Translations under genes and position numbers: made by a program
The notes under the pieces: model-generated
Databases searched by the model: none
Told to the model about the DNA's origin: nothing
What the model saw: only the letters and a program-made list of their open reading frames with translations
Source: Comamonadaceae bacterium
Lineage (GTDB): Bacteria; Pseudomonadota; Gammaproteobacteria; Burkholderiales; Burkholderiaceae_C
Direction of reading: 5' to 3'
Assembly: GCA_027484575.1 (NCBI GenBank)
Contig: JAIXSQ010000004.1
Coordinates: forward strand, 1 to 64,000
Length of the DNA stretch: 64,000 nt
Part shown: positions 1 through 8,236 of the stretch, one piece after another
Numbering within the stretch: the stretch's first letter is position 1
Layout of the letters: each line of letters begins with the position of its first letter

Positions 1-108
1 CACGGCGGCGACCGCCGCCATGTAGTCGCCGGAGCCGTGGATGGCTGCCGCGGCGTTGAAGATGCCGAACAGGCTGTCGGCGTTCTGGTAGGCGTAGATC
101 TCCCACAT
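1..108 (-). CDS. traG: TraG N-terminus (truncated by window edge)
   Basis: Only the first 36 codons are inside the window; the ATG is at 108, preceded by an AGGAG ribosome binding site. The protein begins MWEIYAYQNADSLFGI, which matches the start of F-type TraG proteins. TraG is a polytopic inner-membrane protein needed for pilus assembly and, through its periplasmic C-terminal part, for mating-pair stabilisation. It lies 77 nt downstream of traH, the usual traH-traG order. The rest cannot be judged. Confidence 0.75.
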   Translation of the reverse strand, partial: MWEIYAYQNADSLFGIFNAAAAIHGSGDYMAAVAAV

Positions 109-185
109 GCGTCGCTCCTGGGGACTGGCCCGCCTCGGGTTGCTTGCGCAGCGCCCGCGGAAGAAGGGCCCTGCCGACCGCCGTG

Positions 186-1640
186 TCAGCGGGCCTGGAA
201 GGCCGCCTGCTGCCCCAGCATGTCCATCACGTGCTGGGGCATGCTCGAACGCAACTGCCGCTCGAGCTGCTCCAGGTGGCTGGATACCGCCCGGAACGAG
301 CCGACCTTCTGGTAAAGCAGGTTCTTCTCCTGCGACAACTGCAGCAGCATGGCCTGGGCCCGCTGCCTCACCAGGTTGGCGCGATCCCGCTGGGTCTGCT
401 GCAGCGTGTAGTCCTTGTCGAGGGCTGCCATGCCCACGCGCAGGTTGCGCTCCAGGAAGACGTACGCGTAGTCGGCCGCGATCACGTCGCGGTACTGCGC
501 GATCAGGCTGTCGGACAGCCCCGAGCCGGGGATCGTCGCGCCGATCGAGAGCATCTTGTAGACCGGCTCGGTGGTCTGGTTGACGAAGCCGACCTCGGCC
601 GAGTTGTTCGGGATCGCCGTGCGCGTGGCGATCTTGTCGGCGATCGAGCGCATCATGGTCTCGACGCGCGCGGTGAAGGGCGTGTGGGTGTAGCTGGTGT
701 TCAGCGTCACCACGTCGCAGTCGGTGTAGTTGTTGCACCGGAGCAGGTGCTGCGTGACGTTGGTGCCGGTGCCCGCCGCCTGGCCGTACAGCAGCTGGCT
801 GATCGAGGTGATCGTCGGCGCCACGGGTTCGGGGTCGCGCGCCGCATCCTCGGGGTAGAAGATCACCGTGCCGACGATGCTCATGATGAGCTCGCGCTCC
901 TGATCGTCGAGGTAAGTGCCGGTGCGCTGCAGCGCCTTCCAGGTCAGGTTGCCGACGAAGGGTGCCTTGTTGCGGATGTTGGCGTCCCCTGAGGATCGGG
1001 CCGAGGCCAGGATGCCGGGGCGGTCGGTCGCGCAGCGGCGACGCGCGGCATCCCGATCGGTCTCCAGGCCCATCTCGATGGCCAGATCGGAACAGGCCTC
1101 CTGCGAGCTGAAGCCCGCCGCCTCGGCGGCCGTGCTGACGATCGCCTTTGCGGTCTCGCAGGAGTTGATGCGCGCGTTATTGATCCAAGTCTCCAGGCCC
1201 TTGGCCCACTTGGTCAGCCCGCCCAGCAGCGGCGAGACCGACTCCAGCGCCAGCTGGAAGGCGATGCCCGGCAGCGCGGCCGTGATGTTGCGCAGCATGT
1301 TCTTGAACTCGGCCGCCGAGATGTGCGAGAAGGAGCCGCCGAACACGTCGATGCCGCCGCAGCCGGCGCGGGCGCTCGGAAACTGGATCGCCGCGAGCTG
1401 GTAGACCTTGTTCGGAGCCCGCATGAACAAGCTGCCACCGGTGTAGGTGTTGAAGGTCTGGCCGCGGAACGCTCCAGGCGTGGTGTAGTTGCCGATGGCG
1501 CCGAGGCTATTGAACATGTTGTTCACCTCGGTGTTCAAGTCGCCGGCCCGCAGTGGCGCGGGGCCCACGGCGAGCGCTGCGCAGCACAGGGCGACCACCA
1601 CAGCGCGGTGCAGGGACTGGTCGGCGTCGGTACGCTTCAT
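186..1640 (-). CDS. traH: TraH, conjugative pilus assembly protein
   Basis: A 484-residue protein, close to F TraH (about 458). It has a signal peptide (hydrophobic residues about 13-30, ending near RAG), the conserved region GCGGIDVFGGSFSHIS near residue 90, and a C-terminal coiled coil rich in Q, R and L (about 415-475). TraH is a periplasmic, outer-membrane-associated component of the F-type pilus extension machinery and works with TraF, TraW, TraU and TrbC. The ATG at 1640 has GGAGC seven bases upstream. It follows traF and precedes traG, the standard order. Confidence 0.95.
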   Translation of the reverse strand: MKRTDADQSLHRAVVVALCCAALAVGPAPLRAGDLNTEVNNMFNSLGAIGNYTTPGAFRGQTFNTYTGGSLFMRAPNKVYQLAAIQFPSARAGCGGIDVFGGSFSHISAAEFKNMLRNITAALPGIAFQLALESVSPLLGGLTKWAKGLETWINNARINSCETAKAIVSTAAEAAGFSSQEACSDLAIEMGLETDRDAARRRCATDRPGILASARSSGDANIRNKAPFVGNLTWKALQRTGTYLDDQERELIMSIVGTVIFYPEDAARDPEPVAPTITSISQLLYGQAAGTGTNVTQHLLRCNNYTDCDVVTLNTSYTHTPFTARVETMMRSIADKIATRTAIPNNSAEVGFVNQTTEPVYKMLSIGATIPGSGLSDSLIAQYRDVIAADYAYVFLERNLRVGMAALDKDYTLQQTQRDRANLVRQRAQAMLLQLSQEKNLLYQKVGSFRAVSSHLEQLERQLRSSMPQHVMDMLGQQAAFQAR

Positions 1641-1687
1641 CGGGGGCTCCTTTGGTTTCCTGTCTTCGCGGGTGCGGGCTCACGGCC

Positions 1688-2599
1688 TCAGCGCGGGTGC
1701 GTCAAGCGGGCCTGGACCTGCAGGCCGCCAGTCGCGCCCAGGAACGCGGTGGCGGCGCTGTCGGGTGAGGCCGCGACCATCGAGATGCGCTCCAACAACT
1801 GCGCCTCGGACAGCACGCCGAAACCGATCGGGGTGATCTTTCCGGTGAAGGGCTGGGCGAGGTAGACGGCGGGAACCTGGCTCACCCGCAGCGTGGTGGC
1901 GATCCCGTTGTCCCGCCGGGCATCCGCGAAGCCGGGAATCGGGCCACCGTCGACGCTGATCGCGACCACCTTGATGCCGTGTCGGGCCTGGAAGGCCTCG
2001 AGCGTCGGCGCGAATGCATGGCAGTAGGGGCAGTCGCTGCGGAAGAAGAAGAACAGGACGTGGTCGCGTCCCAGGGCGCTGATGGACTGGCTGCGCTGGG
2101 CCGTCTGAAGCTGGTCGAACACCTCCAGGGCCTTCGCGTTCACCGGGCGTCCCTGGAGCGTGGGGTCGAGCTCGGGGCTGGCCCACGCAATGCGCTGCGC
2201 CACGTCGGCGAAGGTGGATGCGCGCGACACCACCTGGGCCTCCAGTTCCATATAGCGGCGTACGTTGGCTTCGGTCGGCCGCATGATGGCGATGTGCCGG
2301 CGCTCCTCGAGGGCCTTCTGCAGGCGCTCGAACTCGACGATCTCCGGGGGCTTCGCCGGCGACCGCCGGGGTGCAGTGGCGGCACTCGATGCCGTCGCAG
2401 CCTGCCGCGGTGTGGAAGCCGGTGGTTCGGGCGGAGGGATCTCCGGCTCCTCGTAGAAGTGCCAGCCGCGCCAGTTGTCGGACCAGTAGGGTCGTCCGGA
2501 GTCCTGCGGCTGCGCAAGGGCGATCGTCCCGCTGCCGAGCAGGACAACGAGGCAGAGTGCGAGCCGGGCTTGGCGCGAGGCAGGGCGGCGCAGCGTCAT
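1688..2599 (-). CDS. traF: TraF, periplasmic thioredoxin-like pilus assembly protein
   Basis: A 303-residue protein with an N-terminal signal segment (LALCLVVLLGSGTIALAQ), a proline-rich linker (about 50-85) and a C-terminal thioredoxin fold. Unlike F TraF, which has lost its active site, this copy keeps a CPYC pair at residues 190 and 193, so it may be redox active. F-type TraF helps pilus assembly in the periplasm, probably with DsbC, which is also encoded in this locus. It sits between a small exported gene and traH. Confidence 0.9.
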   Translation of the reverse strand: MTLRRPASRQARLALCLVVLLGSGTIALAQPQDSGRPYWSDNWRGWHFYEEPEIPPPEPPASTPRQAATASSAATAPRRSPAKPPEIVEFERLQKALEERRHIAIMRPTEANVRRYMELEAQVVSRASTFADVAQRIAWASPELDPTLQGRPVNAKALEVFDQLQTAQRSQSISALGRDHVLFFFFRSDCPYCHAFAPTLEAFQARHGIKVVAISVDGGPIPGFADARRDNGIATTLRVSQVPAVYLAQPFTGKITPIGFGVLSEAQLLERISMVAASPDSAATAFLGATGGLQVQARLTHPR

Positions 2600-2609
2600 G
2601 GGCGCAGCC

Positions 2610-2999
2610 TCACGACAGTGACCGCGGCGGCTGGCCGTCGCGGCAGTAGTTGATGCCGAAGTCGATGGTCTGCCGCCGCGGTGCCTGCACGCCGCCGGCG
2701 CCGTAGTTGGGCAGCTGCACGCCGTCTTGCCAGAAGCGCACGTTCAGGCGACTGCAGCCGGGCTCGGCGTAGCGCTTCTCGGTGCTCACGTCGATGTAGA
2801 TCGGCGTCGTGGCGTTGAAGCGCTTCGAGATCGCGTCGGCGACCTCACCGACCAGGACCCCGTGGGCCTTGCCGTCGGGTGCGTCCAGGGCCGACAGCAT
2901 CAGCTGCTTGGCATCGCGGACTGGCAGTCGTTCCTGAGCCATGGCAGCGCTGGCGATCAAGGCGCAGGCGGCGCCGACCAGAACGGTGATGGCCTTCAT
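2610..2999 (-). CDS. Small exported protein of the transfer operon
   Basis: A 129-residue protein with a clear signal peptide (MKAITVLVGAACALIASAAMAQ) followed by a mature domain with two cysteines, one near residue 98 and one near 117. I do not recognise the family. The ATG at 2999 overlaps the traN stop codon (ATGA), so it is translationally coupled to traN; a GTG two codons upstream is less likely. The position between traN and traF points to a periplasmic accessory role in pilus assembly or mating-pair formation (inference). Confidence 0.65.
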   Translation of the reverse strand: MKAITVLVGAACALIASAAMAQERLPVRDAKQLMLSALDAPDGKAHGVLVGEVADAISKRFNATTPIYIDVSTEKRYAEPGCSRLNVRFWQDGVQLPNYGAGGVQAPRRQTIDFGINYCRDGQPPRSLS

Positions 3000-5467
3000 T
3001 GGCACTTCCCCTGGCCGTAGTAGCAGGTAGGAACTCGGCTGGCGCTGCCGGCCTGCAGCGCGTTGATGTTCGGCAGGGTTGGCACCAGCGACGCGTAGAA
3101 CTCCGACAGGTCCATCGCCGCGAAGTTGAGCGTCTGCAGCTGCGCGACGGTGAAGCCGGAGCAGTCGGCGTTCTGCGCACCGCCCCAGCCCTTGCCGATC
3201 TGCGCGCGGCCCTGTTCATTGACGATGCGGGCCAGCATCGAGTTGAAGCAGCACTTCGAGGTGGTGTGCTCGACGCAGGACACGCACATGCCCAGGACCC
3301 GGAAGCAGGATGAGCACCAGGTGCCGATCGTGTGGCACAGCCTGGCGCCTTCCTTCATCGCCAGCTTCCCCTCGTCCTCGTTGCAGGACATCATCGAGAG
3401 GACGATGTAGATGATCACCGCGATGGCCAGCGTCCACGGGTCGAAGGCCACGACCAGACTGTCGCCGGCGTAAACAGCCACCGATCCGGCGGGCAGGGCG
3501 GCGCCGTTGACTGCCACCGTCACGCCATAGGTGGTGAACGTGCCGCTGAAGCCGCCGCCCATCAGCAGTGCCGAGATGCCCTGGTAGATGAACTGCTGGT
3601 TCTGTGAGTTCATCAGCACGTCGAAGACCAGGCGCGATCCGCCGCCGAAGATGCTCTGGTTCGTCATGCCGGCGCCGGCGCCGTCGGCGTAGCAGCAGTT
3701 CTTCAGCAGGCGGTCGCGGCAGCGGTTCTCCTCGCCCTTGAAGACCTGCATGCGGTCGGCGTCCAGGTAGATGCCCGCCTCGCGTCCGGCCTCGAGCATC
3801 GACATGCTGCGCGCAAAGTCAGGGTCGTTAGGCGCGCCGATGTCGAAGCAGTTGCCGCTCAGGCAGAAGACGTTGGTCGGGCAGTTGCTGCTGGTCGTGA
3901 CGGTCTCTGCGGGCACGGGGCAGCTGTAGCCGTCCTCGAACACCTCGCACACGCCGGTGATGGCGTTGGTCTGTCGGCAGGTCGACGTCTGCGGCGTGCA
4001 GCCTGCTGCCACCAGCGGTGCGCACTGGTCGGCCGACGCGCCGCCGCTGCACGACATGGTGCTCCGGTACTCCCAGCAGTCGCGGGTGACGGCCACGCCG
4101 TCGACGACCTTGGTCGCCGGGCCATCGGTGCAGACGGCGGGCGTGGTCGTGGTGCAGCGGTCACCGGCGTCCAGGGTCGGACACTGGTCGTCCCAGCGGT
4201 CGGTCTCGGTGACGGTGGTGGCTGGCCGCGTGTAGGACAGCCGCATCGTCGGAATCGGGCCGAAGGCGGGGTTGGGCACCCAACCGATCACGGCCCGGTC
4301 GGCGTCGATGTTCCAGTAGTAGCCGCCCACGGCGCCGGTGATGTCGATGCCGGCGTAGGGCGTCCAGCCGGGAGCGGGCGCGTAGCACTTGGTGCCGTCC
4401 AGGGCGGTGGTGGTGCAGCCGCTGTCGCCCTGGCAGACGGTGTCCTGGATGTTGTCGCCGCTCTGCGTGCCGGCGCGGCAGGCCGCGTAGACCTTGAGGA
4501 AGGGATCGACACTGGTGCAGCTGTAGCCGGAGTCGCCGCCACCGGTACAGACCTCGGCGCGCTCCGGGGCCACCAGCGCCGTCAGGCTGCAGGTCGATCC
4601 GCTGCAGCTCTTGTCAGCCACCCAGACGGCCGTGCGGATGGGCTGGCCGTCGATCATCGAGTAGGTGGTGTCGAGGACCGACACGATCTGAGGGAAGACG
4701 ACCGGCGTCGTCATGTCCACGTCGAAGAAGCTGAGCGGATTGCCGTCTTGGGTGACGCGGAAGTGCTGCGCGGTGACGGCGCGGTCGGGCAGGCACTGCG
4801 CATCGAGACCCGTGCGGCCGGAGGCCGCATGGGCGAACCAGTCGCCCGGGTTGCAGCTGGTGGTCCGAGTCGTGCTGACGGTCAGGCTTCGGTTGCAGCT
4901 GTAGTTGCCGACGCCGACGTAGCGCAGGCAACTGCGTGGCTGCGTGCCGGCGGGCACCGGGGTGACTGTGGTGGTGCAACCGCTGTAGTAGGCGGCCAGG
5001 CTGCCCAGCTCGGCCGATGGCGTACGGCCGATCGCGCGCGCGGCAGCGACGGCAGGGTCATCGGCGCCAATCGTCGGGCGCGGCGTGTTGGCCGAGGAGA
5101 AGGCGCCGCGCTGCGCCTGGCAGAGCGGGTCGGTAGGGGTCAGTGCGCAGGCGGACAGCCTCGCGCTGCCCTGCGACGACAGATTGGGCTGGCGGTAGTA
5201 GCTGCGCTCGGGTGGCGTCGTCGTGTAGCCCGGCACCACCGCGGTGGCGCCCGGAGTGGTGACGTTGCCGCGGGCCACCGGGTTCGCGGCCTGGCCAGCG
5301 GCGACCCCTTCCTCGTGCGGGCCAGCCACGGCGGCGGTCTGCGTTGTCAGGAAGCAGGCGGCGGTGATGCTGGCGACAAGGCGGCGCCACGGCGAGGCGC
5401 GGCTCGCCGTGGATGATGGCGGGGCAGGGAGGTGGCTATCGGGGCCTGGCGGGGTCGGGAGAAGCAC
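2996..5467 (-). CDS. traN: TraN, cysteine-rich mating-pair stabilisation protein
   Basis: An 823-residue exported protein with many cysteines spread over its length, the hallmark of TraN, an outer-membrane adhesin that recognises a receptor on the recipient and stabilises mating pairs. F TraN is about 600 residues; the longer N-terminal and central parts here fit the variable receptor-binding region. The first 50 residues contain a basic stretch and a hydrophobic segment (LVASITAACFLTTQTAAVAG). A second hydrophobic segment (WTLAIAVIIYIVLSMMSC) lies near 685. The start is a GTG at 5467 with a weak ribosome binding site, so the exact start is uncertain. Confidence 0.92.
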   Translation of the reverse strand: MLLPTPPGPDSHLPAPPSSTASRASPWRRLVASITAACFLTTQTAAVAGPHEEGVAAGQAANPVARGNVTTPGATAVVPGYTTTPPERSYYRQPNLSSQGSARLSACALTPTDPLCQAQRGAFSSANTPRPTIGADDPAVAAARAIGRTPSAELGSLAAYYSGCTTTVTPVPAGTQPRSCLRYVGVGNYSCNRSLTVSTTRTTSCNPGDWFAHAASGRTGLDAQCLPDRAVTAQHFRVTQDGNPLSFFDVDMTTPVVFPQIVSVLDTTYSMIDGQPIRTAVWVADKSCSGSTCSLTALVAPERAEVCTGGGDSGYSCTSVDPFLKVYAACRAGTQSGDNIQDTVCQGDSGCTTTALDGTKCYAPAPGWTPYAGIDITGAVGGYYWNIDADRAVIGWVPNPAFGPIPTMRLSYTRPATTVTETDRWDDQCPTLDAGDRCTTTTPAVCTDGPATKVVDGVAVTRDCWEYRSTMSCSGGASADQCAPLVAAGCTPQTSTCRQTNAITGVCEVFEDGYSCPVPAETVTTSSNCPTNVFCLSGNCFDIGAPNDPDFARSMSMLEAGREAGIYLDADRMQVFKGEENRCRDRLLKNCCYADGAGAGMTNQSIFGGGSRLVFDVLMNSQNQQFIYQGISALLMGGGFSGTFTTYGVTVAVNGAALPAGSVAVYAGDSLVVAFDPWTLAIAVIIYIVLSMMSCNEDEGKLAMKEGARLCHTIGTWCSSCFRVLGMCVSCVEHTTSKCCFNSMLARIVNEQGRAQIGKGWGGAQNADCSGFTVAQLQTLNFAAMDLSEFYASLVPTLPNINALQAGSASRVPTCYYGQGKCQ

Positions 5468-6164
5468 GCCCCATGGTCAGGGGCAGTCCGGTCGGTGTCT
5501 CGGGGAAACGGGGTGTGCGAGGGCGGGGTTTCGAGGCTGGGCCGGTGTTTGGCAAGTGGCTGGACAACAACGGTTCGGCCGCTTGACCCTTAGGCGTGCG
5601 AGGTCACGCTCAGAGGCTACGTCGCTCATACCTGTGCCGCGGGTTCGATCGCCGTTCACTGCGCCATGTGCCTCAGTTGCTTTGGGCACGATTCGCAACG
5701 CACACCCAAGACCAGCCTTCCCGGAACTGCTGGGAACGCGTCAGACAGCCAACGACATCCCCGGCGGCGCATGTTCCGACAGCTATTCCGTGTCTTGGGC
5801 CTGTTCGCCGGTGCTGGTGGATCTTCCTTCGCACCTGAGCAGGCGTCTGCCCTCAATCGCACGGGAATGGTCAGGGCCAGCGCCTTGCTGTATCCCTGAA
5901 GGTCTGCACCGGAGTTGGTGCGAAGATCCACCCTCACCCGGTCAGCTGGAGAGTATCCAGCGAATGTGGTCGGAGGCGGAACGATGAATGGAACGTTTAG
6001 CAGTGAAAGTTGTTGTATGACAATAACTTGCGAGCTGTATAAAACAACAACGCGAGCTTGATTCCGTTCCGTTGCGTTGTCATTGGCGCGTCAGGTTCAG
6101 GGTGCTTGTACGTCCGTTCCGTCCTGCTGTACACTTCCGCTGCCGCTCACCGAAGGGGGTGCCC
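5468..6164. other. Divergent intergenic region, no gene seen
   Basis: A 697-bp stretch between the start of traN (minus) and a plus-strand gene. The open frames in it overlap, lack convincing ribosome binding sites and look like no known family. Its right third is much richer in A and T than the surroundings and holds the promoter-like element at 6009-6058. It probably carries promoters for both directions. Confidence 0.5.
6009..6058 (+). promoter_or_regulatory. Promoter-like element with inverted and direct repeats
   Basis: A perfect 8-bp inverted repeat (GTTGTTGT at 6009-6016, ACAACAAC at 6044-6051) encloses a TATAAA hexamer at 6038-6043. A 7-bp direct repeat GCGAGCT occurs at 6030-6036 and 6052-6058, 22 bp apart, so on the same helix face. 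It lies 107 bp before the start of the plus-strand gene at 6165. The repeats look like regulator sites overlapping a -10 box; no clear -35 box is seen. Confidence 0.4.
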
Positions 6165-6755
6165 ATGTCCGATCCGATCCAGCTAGCCATTGCCAAGCTT
6201 CAGGCCAAGCTCAAGGAGCAGGAGCGCGCCGCCTCCAAGACCAAGATGGCGATCAACGCCCTGTGCGATGCCATCGACCAGCCGCCGATGTACGCGGAGG
6301 ATGCCGACGACGGAAACGACGGGGTGTCGCTGTCGATTCGCTCTGATCAGTTCTACGGCCAGCCGCTCGCCGGTGCGATCCGCACGATCTTGGAGATGCG
6401 GCGCAAGCAGGAGCGCGGCCCAGCGACGGTCAACGAGATTTACGCGGCCCTGATCGAGGGCGGCTTTGCCTTCGACACGCGCAACGAGGAGAACGCTAAG
6501 CGCGGCCTGCGAGTGAGCCTGACGAAGAACTCAGTCACGTTCCACAAGCTGCCCAATGGCAAGTACGGGCTGCTGGACTGGTATCCGGGCGCGAAGACGA
6601 AGCGGCCTCGGAACGGAACGACCAACGACGCGGCGGATGACGACAACGGAATCGACGCCGAACTGGACGTGGAAGACGATGATGCGGAAGTGGGCGCTGC
6701 TCAGGTTGAGTCGGCGGCCACGGCCAGCACCAGCGCGGAAGACGAGACGCTTTGA
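6165..6755 (+). CDS. HARE-HTH-type winged-helix protein
   Basis: A 196-residue protein with a short N-terminal helical/coiled part (about 5-35, including KLQAKLKEQERAASKTK), a central domain of about 85 residues and an acidic, low-complexity tail. The central part (AIRTILEMRR, VNEIYAALIEGGFAF, KLPNGKYGLLDWY) matches the pattern of HARE-HTH winged helices, found in RNA polymerase delta subunits, restriction enzymes and chromatin proteins. The ATG at 6165 follows a strong GAAGGGGG site, so the longer upstream reading frame is not used. A DNA-binding or regulatory role is likely; the function is unknown. It is transcribed against the flanking tra genes. Confidence 0.65.
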   Translation: MSDPIQLAIAKLQAKLKEQERAASKTKMAINALCDAIDQPPMYAEDADDGNDGVSLSIRSDQFYGQPLAGAIRTILEMRRKQERGPATVNEIYAALIEGGFAFDTRNEENAKRGLRVSLTKNSVTFHKLPNGKYGLLDWYPGAKTKRPRNGTTNDAADDDNGIDAELDVEDDDAEVGAAQVESAATASTSAEDETL

Positions 6756-6970
6756 CCCGTAGGGAGCGCAAAGACGATGACGTAGAAAGGAAGAAGCCCC
6801 GACATCCCGAAGCTCTGTGGCGGAGGCAAGGATGACCGGGGCTGCTTGGCGCAGAGACTGACTAGCAATCAGCTCCTGTAAGTGGTTGGGGGCGACCCAA
6901 GCACCTGCACCGTCTGTAAGGACCAGTCCGAAGTGTAGTTCGTTCGGGGCGCGCAGGCAATCGACTGCCC

Positions 6971-6993
6971 CCTCCAATCTCTTCGATTGGAGG
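6971..6993 (+). promoter_or_regulatory. Hairpin sequestering the ribosome binding site of the 7001 small gene
   Basis: CCTCCAATC (6971-6979) pairs perfectly with GATTGGAGG (6985-6993) across a 5-nt loop. The 3' arm contains the GGAGG ribosome binding site that lies 7 nt before the ATG at 7001. In RNA this 9-bp stem would block translation initiation unless opened by another RNA segment, a protein or a translating ribosome. Confidence 0.6.
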
Positions 6994-7000
6994 TGACGCC

Positions 7001-7126
7001 ATGGGCGTGCTTTCCAAGGTGAAGACCGTCTTCGTGACGGCATACAAGCGCTACCGGTTCGGCCGGTGGGAGGACGTATGTCAGCACTGGCGGTCGCATC
7101 CTGGACAGTTGAACTTGTTCGACTGA
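7001..7126 (+). CDS. 41-residue basic protein ending in a sliding-clamp-binding motif
   Basis: A small reading frame with an ideal GGAGG ribosome binding site. The N-terminal 22 residues form a basic, amphipathic-looking segment (VKTVFVTAYKRYRFGRW). The protein ends in QLNLFD, which fits the bacterial beta-clamp-binding consensus QL(S/D)LF and is the same hexapeptide that mediates clamp binding in E. coli UmuC. I know no family for the whole protein. It could bind the host DNA polymerase clamp (inference). Its translation appears to be controlled by the hairpin at 6971-6993. It is too short for ordinary gene finding but well supported by the site and motif. Confidence 0.5.
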   Translation: MGVLSKVKTVFVTAYKRYRFGRWEDVCQHWRSHPGQLNLFD

Positions 7127-7159
7127 CCCGGATGACCTGGCCTACCTAGCCAGGGTGGC

Positions 7160-7183
7160 GGGGGCCGGTTTCGACCGGCCCCC
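7160..7183. terminator. Strong GC-rich hairpin after the 41-residue gene
   Basis: GGGGGCCGGT (7160-7169) and ACCGGCCCCC (7174-7183) form a perfect 10-bp stem closed by TTCG. There is no T-run after it, so it is either a weak terminator or an RNA-stabilising stem at the 3' end of the 7001 transcript. Confidence 0.45.
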
Positions 7184-7254
7184 TCACTCACCAACGAAGC
7201 CCCTGTGTGCCCTTCCAAGCCCTTGTTGAAATCAACTTCAAAGGACTGCCCATC

Positions 7255-7413
7255 ATGGCAAAGAACGAACAATCTTCGAAACAGCTGGCGAGCCTTGCCG
7301 GCAAGGTGTTGCAGCAGAAGACCGCGACCGACGCCGCGAAGAAACTGGCCGGCTCGGTGCTGACTCAGGCCCCCGACCGCAAGACCAGCGTCGGCAAGAA
7401 GGGCGGCAAGTAG
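7255..7413 (+). CDS. 52-residue lysine-rich small protein
   Basis: A small basic protein starting MAKNEQSSKQLASLAGKV and ending SVGKKGGK, with two related helical repeats (LASLAGKVLQQ and KKLAGSVLTQ). The ATG at 7255 was chosen over an upstream GTG because the upstream residues look unrelated. I do not recognise a function; small lysine-rich proteins of this type are common on conjugative elements. It is followed at once by a canonical terminator, which supports a real transcript. Confidence 0.55.
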   Translation: MAKNEQSSKQLASLAGKVLQQKTATDAAKKLAGSVLTQAPDRKTSVGKKGGK

Positions 7414-7439
7414 GCCTGCGCCTCCTCCGTCCGTAATCG

Positions 7440-7461
7440 AAGGCCCCTCGGGGCCTTTTTT
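7440..7461 (+). terminator. Rho-independent terminator
   Basis: AAGGCCC (7440-7446) pairs with GGGCCTT (7451-7457) across a CTCG loop and is followed by a run of six T (7456-7461). It ends the plus-strand transcript of the 7255 gene, 27 bp after its stop codon. Confidence 0.85.
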
Positions 7462-7534
7462 CGTGTGTGGCGCCGGATGGCGGATTCCGCGCAGGCTCAG
7501 CGTCCAGTGGAGCGATCCGCCGCGGGCGCGGCCC

Positions 7535-8236
7535 CTATCGCTTCGGACCGGCTGATTGCTGCGAACTACGCTTCAGGTACTGCATCGCATAGTCCAAAGT
7601 CACATCTCCAGCGACCTTCACAAACTGCTGCGACGAGCCACACGCGAGGGATGAACAGGCCTCGGTCCCGGCTCCGTCCATGACCAGGACGAATGTCGGA
7701 GTCCTTGTGATCCCATGGCGATCGAACGATTCCGGATCGATCTGAACTGCAACGCGGCGGCTGCCGATCAGCGCCTGCATGCGAGTAACCGTCTCGCGGA
7801 TCGAGCCGTTGACCAACCCCCGCAGCACGAGAGTCGCGCCCGCCCGCGCTGCCTGATCGACCAAGCGCTGGAGCGTCGGCTCCGGCATCGCGAAGCTCAC
7901 GAAGATCAGCACCTTCGGCCCTGCCTTGCCCGGAGCCATCGCCGCAGCCTGCGCTCCGTTCTGCAGGTCGAAGCCCTTGGAGATGGCCTCGAGGTCGATG
8001 GGCATGCGGGTCACCGGCTGCGGAAGGTTCTCGATGCGCGGTGCGGCGGGAACCGGCACTCGCGCCAGCTCAGCCTCGGTCGGCATCCGATGCTGCTGGC
8101 GCGCGCGCTCCATGTCGGCGTCAGTCACGGTGGGTGGCGTCGCCGGGGCACCCAGCACGCTGCCGGCAAGAAGGAGCGCAGCGATTCCCGCGCCGAGCGT
8201 CCGTCCGATGGGCGATGCCCCGTCAGTAGCCCACAC
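7535..8236 (-). CDS. trbC: TrbC, F-type pilin assembly protein
   Basis: A 233-residue exported protein with an N-terminal hydrophobic segment (AGIAALLLAGSVLGA) and a C-terminal TrbC-type domain with the pattern KVLIFVSFAMPEPTLQRL and RTPTFVLV, which is related to the thioredoxin fold. Family members act in the periplasm with TraU, TraW and TraF in pilus assembly. The GTG start at 8236 overlaps the end of traU by 14 nt, so the two are coupled. In F-type loci traN usually follows trbC; here a plus-strand island of about 2 kb separates them. Confidence 0.88.
   Translation of the reverse strand: MWATDGASPIGRTLGAGIAALLLAGSVLGAPATPPTVTDADMERARQQHRMPTEAELARVPVPAAPRIENLPQPVTRMPIDLEAISKGFDLQNGAQAAAMAPGKAGPKVLIFVSFAMPEPTLQRLVDQAARAGATLVLRGLVNGSIRETVTRMQALIGSRRVAVQIDPESFDRHGITRTPTFVLVMDGAGTEACSSLACGSSQQFVKVAGDVTLDYAMQYLKRSSQQSAGPKR

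Noticed and set aside
6780..6960. A possible tRNA-like or riboswitch structure before the 41-residue gene
   Set aside because: Only one imperfect stem (6791-6801 with 6837-6847) could be found. No cloverleaf or known riboswitch core is visible.
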